NCBI GenBank assembly: GCA_945881945.1
Contig: CAMCVO010000003.1
Coordinates: forward strand, 21,058-85,057
Length of the DNA: 64,000 nt
Direction: 5' to 3'
From: Bifidobacterium breve
GTDB lineage: Bacteria > Actinomycetota > Actinomycetes > Nanopelagicales > Nanopelagicaceae
Shown here: positions 59,252-64,000 of the stretch, in pieces
How positions within the stretch are numbered: the stretch's first letter is position 1
Layout of the letters: each line of letters begins with the position of its first letter
Program-made: the position numbers and the translations under genes
Notes under the pieces: model-generated
Told to the model about the DNA's origin: nothing
What the model saw: only the letters and a program-made list of their open reading frames with translations
Database searches by the model: none

Positions 59252-60162
59252 TGCTTTGCTTTCTTAATAAACTCAGCCCTTGGATTAAAATCTTTTGTAG
59301 CCTCAGCAAAATCCTCAATTGCTTTTTTAGCTGCACCATCTACGCGTTGTGGTATTGCAACATCTAAGGTGACCATGAGGTCACCAGCACCAGATACTTT
59401 TTTAATGCCCCGGTCCTTAACCCGCAAAGTTCTACCTGATGGGGTACCTGGAGCGATACGAACAATTACCTCATCCCCATCCAATGTCGGAATTGAAACA
59501 TCTGCGCCTAAAGTTGCTTCAGCGAAAGTGATTGGCAAGGTTAGATAAATGTTTTCATCTTTTCTAGAAAATACTGGGTGGGGTGTTACATGAATTAACA
59601 CATACAAATCCCCAGGCCCTGCTGCCCCTGGTGCGCCCCGACCTTTAATTTTTATTTTGGCGCCATCTTTAATACCAGCCGGCACTCTAGTTGTGATATT
59701 TGAAGGTGTGGATCCATTTGGAGAAAGACGTAAATTTAATTCAGTACCGTAAATTGATTCTCTAAATCCGATTGATGCTTCAGCTTGTAAATCTGCGCCA
59801 TGACGTTGACGAGCGCCACCAAAAAGTGTTGAAAAAATATCCCCGCCAGGTCCAAATAGGTCTGAGAAATCACCACCGTTAAACCCTTGTCCGCCAGCAT
59901 TAAACCCAGGTGGGACTCTTCCGTGTTTAACCGCCTCGCGAACCTCATCGTACTCAAGTCGTTTTTTATCATCACTTAATATGTCATAAGCTTCAGAAAC
60001 GGCTTTAAAGCGATCCTCAAGTTTTTTATCACCTTTAGTTTTATCTGGGTGCAACTCCCTGGCTAATTTTCGATACTGTTTTTTTATTGCTGCACCATCT
60101 GCACTTTTGGCAACACCTAGGATTTGATAATAATCCTTTTCGTATAAATCTTTGGCCGCCAT
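59248..60162 (-). CDS. dnaJ: DnaJ co-chaperone without zinc fingers (type II/CbpA-like)
   Basis: The 304-residue co-chaperone has an N-terminal J domain with the HPD motif in ELHPDKTK (about 37-44), a Gly/Phe-rich linker (about 85-120) and two C-terminal substrate-binding beta domains (about 125-285). The four CxxCxGxG zinc motifs of type I DnaJ are absent; the whole protein has no cysteine. It stimulates DnaK ATPase. It lies 15 bp after grpE and overlaps hspR. Confidence 0.93.
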   Translation of the reverse strand: MAAKDLYEKDYYQILGVAKSADGAAIKKQYRKLARELHPDKTKGDKKLEDRFKAVSEAYDILSDDKKRLEYDEVREAVKHGRVPPGFNAGGQGFNGGDFSDLFGPGGDIFSTLFGGARQRHGADLQAEASIGFRESIYGTELNLRLSPNGSTPSNITTRVPAGIKDGAKIKIKGRGAPGAAGPGDLYVLIHVTPHPVFSRKDENIYLTLPITFAEATLGADVSIPTLDGDEVIVRIAPGTPSGRTLRVKDRGIKKVSGAGDLMVTLDVAIPQRVDGAAKKAIEDFAEATKDFNPRAEFIKKAKQ

Positions 60163-60177
60163 TGCTAATTTCTGCGC

Positions 60178-60681
60178 TTACGCAGATTCCCCTGGATCAG
60201 TAACTACCACCCGAGCTGGACGAATTACCCGTTCTTTAAATTTGTAACCTGGTTGCAATATTTTGGTTGCAGTTGGCTCAGTTACATCCTTAGATGTTTC
60301 ATGCATTAGAGCTTCATGAATCTCAGGATTAAATGTGACTGGTGCTTGGTCAAACTTAGTGAGCCCAAGTTTTTCAACTGTGGCACCAATTCGATCTGCA
60401 ACTGCTTTAAATCCTCCAGTTAATTCACCATGCTCTGCAGCTCGATCTAAATCATCAAGAATTGGCAAAAACTCTAGCAATACCGCTGCAAATGCAAATT
60501 CGGTTGTGGAAACACGATCACGGTCTACTCGCTTACGATAATTTGCGTACTCAGCTTGTAGTCGCTGTAAATCAGAGGTGAGCGTTGCAACCTCATCAAC
60601 TTCAACAGTGGCTTCATTTAGTACTTCATCAACTGCGTCGGAGAGTTCCCTCTCTGACGCAGCAAGATTTTCTTCACCCAT
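60178..60681 (-). CDS. grpE: GrpE, nucleotide exchange factor for DnaK
   Basis: The 167-residue protein has an acidic N-terminus, a long helix with LTSDLQRLQAEYANYRKRVDRDR (about 38-60) and the conserved C-terminal beta domain with FNPEIHEALM and VLQPGYK-like IL QPGYKFKERVIRPARVVV. It releases ADP from DnaK. The ATG overlaps the dnaK stop by one base. The second gene of the heat-shock operon. Confidence 0.93.
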   Translation of the reverse strand: MGEENLAASERELSDAVDEVLNEATVEVDEVATLTSDLQRLQAEYANYRKRVDRDRVSTTEFAFAAVLLEFLPILDDLDRAAEHGELTGGFKAVADRIGATVEKLGLTKFDQAPVTFNPEIHEALMHETSKDVTEPTATKILQPGYKFKERVIRPARVVVTDPGESA

Positions 60682-62510
60682 TACTTCTGCTCATCCACAA
60701 CTTCAGCATCCTGCACACCATCATCTGTTGGTGTATCACCAGCTGGTGCTTGAGCTGCATTTGCTGCATACAAAGCAGCACCTAATTGTTGACTGATTTC
60801 AGAGACTTTTTCAGTTGCACTCTTTATCGCTGAAAGATCACTGCCTTCTAGTGATTTCTTTAAATCTGCAATTGCAGTTTCAAGCTCACCTTTTTTAGTG
60901 GCATTCTCACCTTCATTGAATTTGTCAGCATTATCTTTTAAGAACTTCTCTGTTTGATAAACCAAAGAGTCACCAGAGTTTCTAACATCTGCTTCCTCGC
61001 GGCGTTGCTTATCTTCATCAGCATGAGCTTCAGCATCCTTCATCATTCGCTCAATCTCATCCTTAGAAAGGGCAGAGCCACCAGTAATTGTCATTCGTTG
61101 CTCTTTGCCAGTACCAAGATCTTTTGCTGATACATGAACAATTCCATTTGCATCGATATCAAATGTGACCTCAATTTGTGGCACACCCCTTGGTGCAGGT
61201 GGTAGACCAGTTAGTTCAAACATGCCAAGTTTTTTATTGTAAGCAGCCATCTCGCGCTCACCTTGGAATACTTGAATTTGTACCGCAGGTTGATTGTCAT
61301 CAGCAGTTGAGAAGATCTCACTTCGCTTTGTTGGGATAGTGGTATTTCGCTCAATTAACTTAGTCATAACCCCACCCTTGGTCTCAATACCAAGAGAAAG
61401 TGGTGTTACATCAAGCAAAAGAACATCTTTTACCTCACCCTTTAACACACCAGCTTGAAGTGCTGCGCCAACTGCAACAACCTCATCTGGATTAACGCCC
61501 TTGTTTGGCTCTTTGCCACCAGTTAATGATTTAACTAAATCAACAACAGCTGGCATACGAGTTGATCCACCGACAAGTACTACATGATCAATATCTGCAA
61601 TTGGAATTCCAGCATCCTTTAATACTGCTTGGAATGGCTTCTTGCATCGCTCAAGTAGGTCAGCACTTAAGCCCTGAAATTGTGCTCTAGTAATTGTTTC
61701 ATCTAAGAAGAGTGGATTCTTCTCAGCATCAACTGTGATGTATGGCAGATTAATTGATGTTTGCGCAGAGGATGAGAGTTCAATCTTTGCCTTCTCAGCA
61801 CCTTCGCGAACACGTTGCATCGCCATCTTATCTTTTGTTAAATCAATACCGTTTTTGGCAGCAAAGGTTTTGACTAAGTGATCAACTAATGCTTGATCCC
61901 AATCATCTCCACCCAAGTTGTTATCACCATTGGTTGCTTTAACCTCAACCACACCTTCGCCAATTTCAAGTAAGGAAACATCAAATGTTCCACCACCTAA
62001 GTCAAAAACTAAAATGGTTTGTTCTTTATCGCCTTTGTCTAAACCGTAGGCGAGCGCAGCAGCTGTTGGCTCGTTAACAATACGAAGCACATTAAGACCG
62101 GCAATCTCGCCAGCCTCTTTAGTTGCTTGACGTTGCGCGTCATTAAAGTATGCCGGCACAGTAATTACCGCATCAGATACTGTTTCACCCAAATAACTTT
62201 CAGCATCTCGCTTTAACTTCATTAAAATACGTGCGCTAATTTCCTGTGGTGTGTACTTCTTGCCATCAACATCTTGGGTCCAATTAGTTCCCATGTGTCT
62301 TTTAACTGAGCGAATTGTTCGCTCCACATTGGTTACAGATTGACGCTTTGCAACCTCACCAACTAACACCTCACCATTTTTTGCAAATGCCACAATGGAA
62401 GGTGTAGTTCGTGCACCCTCTGCATTTGCTATTACAGCTGGCTCACCACCTTCTAATACTGAAACACAACTATTGGTGGTTCCTAAATCGATTCCGACCG
62501 CTCTTGCCAT
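60681..62510 (-). CDS. dnaK: DnaK, Hsp70 chaperone
   Basis: The 609-residue ATPase chaperone has the phosphate loop [13 protein letters not shown] (about 6-18), the [17 protein letters not shown] motif (about 118-134), [15 protein letters not shown] and the linker [16 protein letters not shown] leading to the substrate domain (about 360-500) and a helical lid. The C-terminus is acidic. The ATG has a strong AGGAGG upstream (62518-62524). It is the first gene of the HspR-controlled operon. Confidence 0.97.
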   Translation of the reverse strand: MARAVGIDLGTTNSCVSVLEGGEPAVIANAEGARTTPSIVAFAKNGEVLVGEVAKRQSVTNVERTIRSVKRHMGTNWTQDVDGKKYTPQEISARILMKLKRDAESYLGETVSDAVITVPAYFNDAQRQATKEAGEIAGLNVLRIVNEPTAAALAYGLDKGDKEQTILVFDLGGGTFDVSLLEIGEGVVEVKATNGDNNLGGDDWDQALVDHLVKTFAAKNGIDLTKDKMAMQRVREGAEKAKIELSSSAQTSINLPYITVDAEKNPLFLDETITRAQFQGLSADLLERCKKPFQAVLKDAGIPIADIDHVVLVGGSTRMPAVVDLVKSLTGGKEPNKGVNPDEVVAVGAALQAGVLKGEVKDVLLLDVTPLSLGIETKGGVMTKLIERNTTIPTKRSEIFSTADDNQPAVQIQVFQGEREMAAYNKKLGMFELTGLPPAPRGVPQIEVTFDIDANGIVHVSAKDLGTGKEQRMTITGGSALSKDEIERMMKDAEAHADEDKQRREEADVRNSGDSLVYQTEKFLKDNADKFNEGENATKKGELETAIADLKKSLEGSDLSAIKSATEKVSEISQQLGAALYAANAAQAPAGDTPTDDGVQDAEVVDEQK

Positions 62511-62572
62511 TTAAATTCCCTCCTGTTTGGACCGCTCTTGCCAGATGGTGGTTTACCCACCCCCATGGGGCT

Positions 62573-62602
62573 ATTTTCAACCTTGAGTGGCTATCTAGTC
62601 AA
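62573..62602 (-). promoter_or_regulatory. Putative dnaK promoter (TTGACT-18-GAAAAT)
   Basis: On the minus strand TTGACT (62602-62597) is 18 nt from GAAAAT (62578-62573). It leaves a leader of roughly 60 nt before the dnaK ATG, with AGGAGG. A HAIR half-site ACTCAAG (62588-62582) sits between the two boxes. Confidence 0.45.
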
Positions 62603-62626
62603 AAGGTTGAGCCAGATCGGCTCAAG
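62582..62626. promoter_or_regulatory. HAIR operator(s) for HspR upstream of dnaK
   Basis: TTGAGC-N7-GCTCAA is a perfect inverted repeat at 62607-62625, matching the HAIR consensus CTTGAGT-N7-ACTCAAG except for the inner base pair. A second, degenerate copy lies promoter-proximal: CTTGAGT at 62582-62588 (perfect half-site) facing AGTCAAAAG at 62597-62605. Two sites overlapping and flanking the promoter fit HspR repression. HspR is encoded in the operon. Confidence 0.8.
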
Positions 62627-62660
62627 GTTGCTACTTACAGGAACTACTTAAGCCTGCTCT

Positions 62661-63197
62661 TTATTCCCAGAGCTGTTTTTTAGGTCTAACCGCCAAGGTA
62701 GCAAGGCCGCCCCCAATTAGCCCACCCAGGTGGGCCTTCCAATCAATACCAGGGATTAAAAAGGGAATAGCAAGGTTTAGGGCGATTAGCCCAGCACTCT
62801 CTTTAAGGTTTGCCCCCATCCGCTTTCCCATAATTAATAAGCAGCCAAAAAGGCCAAAGATCATTCCGGAAGAGCCAACTGCAATTGAATTTAATGGATT
62901 AAAGAGGAATGAGGTAATTGAGCCAAACAATAATGAGGTTAAAAGCAGAAAGATGTATTTATTCCTTCCTAAGTAATTTTCAACAGTTAATCCAAGTGAG
63001 AGGAGGGCTAACATGTTAAAAAGTAGGTGTAGCCAGCCACCATGAACTAAAGCCACAGTAAGAAGGCGATACCACTGACCATTTTCAATTGCTACCCCAT
63101 AGAGGGCAAACTCATACTCTAGGTTTGGCCAAACCAAAGTCAGAATAAAACAACCGGAGATAAAAAATATTAAATCCCTGGTTAAAGACTTTGGCAT
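62661..63197 (-). CDS. Rhomboid family intramembrane serine protease
   Basis: The 178-residue protein has six membrane helices and the rhomboid dyad: S110 in GSSGMIFG and H156 in WKAHLGGLIGG, plus HLLFN (H57, N61) in the second helix region. All are in expected order, so it should be active. The substrate is unknown. It starts directly after the cyclophilin stop (one base apart), so both are probably one transcript with the tRNA region upstream. It ends 150 bp upstream of the dnaK start on the same strand. Confidence 0.92.
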   Translation of the reverse strand: MPKSLTRDLIFFISGCFILTLVWPNLEYEFALYGVAIENGQWYRLLTVALVHGGWLHLLFNMLALLSLGLTVENYLGRNKYIFLLLTSLLFGSITSFLFNPLNSIAVGSSGMIFGLFGCLLIMGKRMGANLKESAGLIALNLAIPFLIPGIDWKAHLGGLIGGGLATLAVRPKKQLWE

Positions 63198-63779
63198 TTA
63201 CTTAAAGGATACTGAATTAATCTTTACCGCTTGTACTGGTTTGTCATTTGCACCAGTTTTAACAGCTGCAATCGCATCTACCACTTTTTGGCTAGCCGCA
63301 TCCTTAACCTCACCAAATATCGAGTGTTTACGATTTAGCCAGGCGGTGGGTGCAACTGTGATAAAGAATTGTGAACCGTTTGTGTTTGGGCCAGCATTTG
63401 CCATGGCTAAAAGGTATGGGCGATCAAAGTTTAATTCTCCATGAAACTCATCAGCGAAGTTGTAGCCAGGTCCTCCCATGCCACTGCCTAGTGGGTCCCC
63501 ACCTTGAATCATAAATCCAGGAATTACTCTATGGAAAATTGTGCCATCATAAAGATTTGTCTTAACCTTTTCACCAATATTTGGATCTACCCACTCTTTG
63601 GCACCAGTTGCCAGCTCTACAAAATTCTTAACTGTTTTTGGCGCTTGGTCTGGAAATAATTCAATAACAATCTCACCCATGCTGGTATTTAGAGTTGCAG
63701 TATTCATATTCTCGCTTTCGGTTTTAGAGCAACCGGTAAGAGCTAGTGTTGTGATTAAAATGAAAATAAGTTTCTTCAT
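63198..63779 (-). CDS. Peptidyl-prolyl cis-trans isomerase, cyclophilin-type lipoprotein
   Basis: The 193-residue protein has a lipoprotein signal with lipobox LALTGC (C17) and a cyclophilin domain with the catalytic block GTIFHRVIPGFMIQGGDP (about 79-96), GPNTNGSQFFITVAPT (about 130-145) and W in WLNRKHSIFGEV (about 147-158). It is expected on the outer face of the membrane, folding exported proteins at proline bonds. It precedes the rhomboid gene with no gap. The start has GGAG about 11 nt upstream, so translation initiation may be weak. Confidence 0.92.
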   Translation of the reverse strand: MKKLIFILITTLALTGCSKTESENMNTATLNTSMGEIVIELFPDQAPKTVKNFVELATGAKEWVDPNIGEKVKTNLYDGTIFHRVIPGFMIQGGDPLGSGMGGPGYNFADEFHGELNFDRPYLLAMANAGPNTNGSQFFITVAPTAWLNRKHSIFGEVKDAASQKVVDAIAAVKTGANDKPVQAVKINSVSFK

Positions 63780-63818
63780 TTAGACCCACTCCAACCGGTG
63801 CTACATAGTTGTGATTTT

Positions 63819-63852
63819 TTTATATTTACTAAGAAAAAATAGTAAATATAAA
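63819..63852. repeat. 13-bp perfect A+T-rich inverted repeat between tRNA-Ala and cyclophilin
   Basis: Arms 63819-63831 and 63840-63852 are exact reverse complements (core TATATTTACTA / TAGTAAATATA) around an 8-nt loop AGAAAAAA. As RNA from the minus strand the loop would be U-rich, and an A run follows the stem, so it is not a classical terminator. Possible roles: tRNA 3' processing boundary, a transcript-stability hairpin or a protein site. Confidence 0.6.
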
Positions 63853-63855
63853 TTG

Positions 63856-63928
63856 TGGAGACCAGGGGAATCGAACCCCTAACCCCCGCCTTGCAAAGGC
63901 GGTGCTCTACCAATTGAGCTAGGTCCCC
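63856..63928 (-). tRNA. tRNA-Ala(TGC)
   Basis: A 73-nt cloverleaf reads 5' GGGGACC acceptor, D-arm GCTC...GAGC, anticodon stem CCGCC/GGCGG around TTTGCAA (anticodon TGC), a 5-nt variable loop, T-arm AGGGG-TTCGATT-CCCCT and 3' GGTCTCC plus discriminator A. The G3-U70 wobble, the alanine identity element, is present. CCA is not encoded. It follows tRNA-Ile by 15 bases. Confidence 0.97.
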
Positions 63929-63943
63929 GCATTGTGTGCAGGG

Positions 63944-64000
63944 TGGGCCTATGTGGACTTGAACCACAGACCTCTTCCTTATCAGGGAAGCGCTCTAACC
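63944..64000 (-). tRNA. tRNA-Ile(GAT), 5' end cut by window edge
   Basis: The visible part has the D-loop end GGTTAGAGC, anticodon arm with CTGATAAG (anticodon GAT), T-arm with GTGGTTCAAGTCCAC and 3' acceptor strand TAGGCCC plus discriminator A. CCA is not encoded. Paired with tRNA-Ala, as often seen near gyrA in actinobacteria or inside rRNA operons; no gyrA is visible here. Confidence 0.95.

Noticed and set aside
63776..63967. An open frame covering the tRNA region
   Set aside because: It is a translation of tRNA-Ala, tRNA-Ile and spacer; both fold as tRNAs, and no protein family is recognisable.

Overview
The window reads as a compact chromosome segment from a low-G+C, genome-streamlined actinobacterium. 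The best guess is the freshwater acI / Nanopelagicales lineage, but this is inferred from gene content and A+T-rich base composition judged by eye, not from an rRNA. Actinobacterial hallmarks are: a 32-residue bS22 (AURKAIP1/COX24-like) ribosomal protein, an HspR-controlled dnaK-grpE-dnaJ-hspR operon with a HAIR operator, an MFS-thymidylate kinase fusion, a bacterial XPB helicase with its usual partner protein, GuaB1, and the hpt-ftsH-folE-folP-folB-folK ... panC ... coaX-lysS ... clpC order. No gap exceeds 300 bases, and I saw no IS element, prophage, CRISPR array or acquired island.

Layout. 1-4034: menaquinone genes, with menB-menC-menD on the minus strand diverging from menE-menA. 4053-8519: System II cytochrome c maturation (CcsA, ResB, CcdA, TlpA-like lipoprotein) plus a histidine phosphatase. 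8570-14279: HAD phosphatase, then a tightly overlapping trio of XPB-partner protein, M20 peptidase and XPB helicase. 14276-20085: glutaredoxin, a secreted metalloprotease/FN3/propeller protein, bS22, a secreted propeller-like protein, proC and a Cys-rich YkgJ-like protein. 20112-23973: radA and clpC, convergent. 24120-36102: N-acetylglutamate synthase-like GNAT, lysS, coaX, nadC, nadB, panC, folK, folB, folP, folE, ftsH, hpt, tilS. 36086-41952: NlpC/P60 hydrolase, an ABC-2 exporter, ctaB, D-Ala-D-Ala carboxypeptidase, EamA exporter. 41979-49185: SPOUT methyltransferase, TPR protein, low-molecular-weight tyrosine phosphatase, guaB1, NCS1 permease, a DEAD-box helicase interrupted by one in-frame TGA, and a VOC protein. 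49230-58847: holB, MFS-tmk, topA, hppA, DedA, pyrE. 58874-62510: heat-shock operon. 62661-64000: rhomboid protease, cyclophilin, tRNA-Ala(TGC) and a tRNA-Ile(GAT) cut by the window end.

Together the genes cover cofactor supply (menaquinone, folate, NAD, pantothenate/CoA, heme O), respiratory cytochrome assembly, proteostasis (ClpC, FtsH, DnaK), DNA replication and topology (HolB, Tmk, TopA), nucleotide salvage (Hpt, GuaB1, PyrE, NCS1) and cell-wall turnover.

No dramatic new multi-gene system is evident. The points most worth a second look are: (i) a recurrent layout at the first gene of many transcription units, with a TANNNT hexamer 5-10 nt before the start codon and no Shine-Dalgarno, suggesting widespread leaderless transcription; (ii) a shared palindromic -10 serving two divergent leaderless genes at 44206-44213; (iii) convergent gene pairs whose stop codons overlap inside one TTAA; (iv) the single TGA inside the DEAD-box helicase; (v) the M20 peptidase wedged between the two XPB genes; and (vi) two secreted propeller-type proteins flanking bS22, one of them a zinc metalloprotease fusion.
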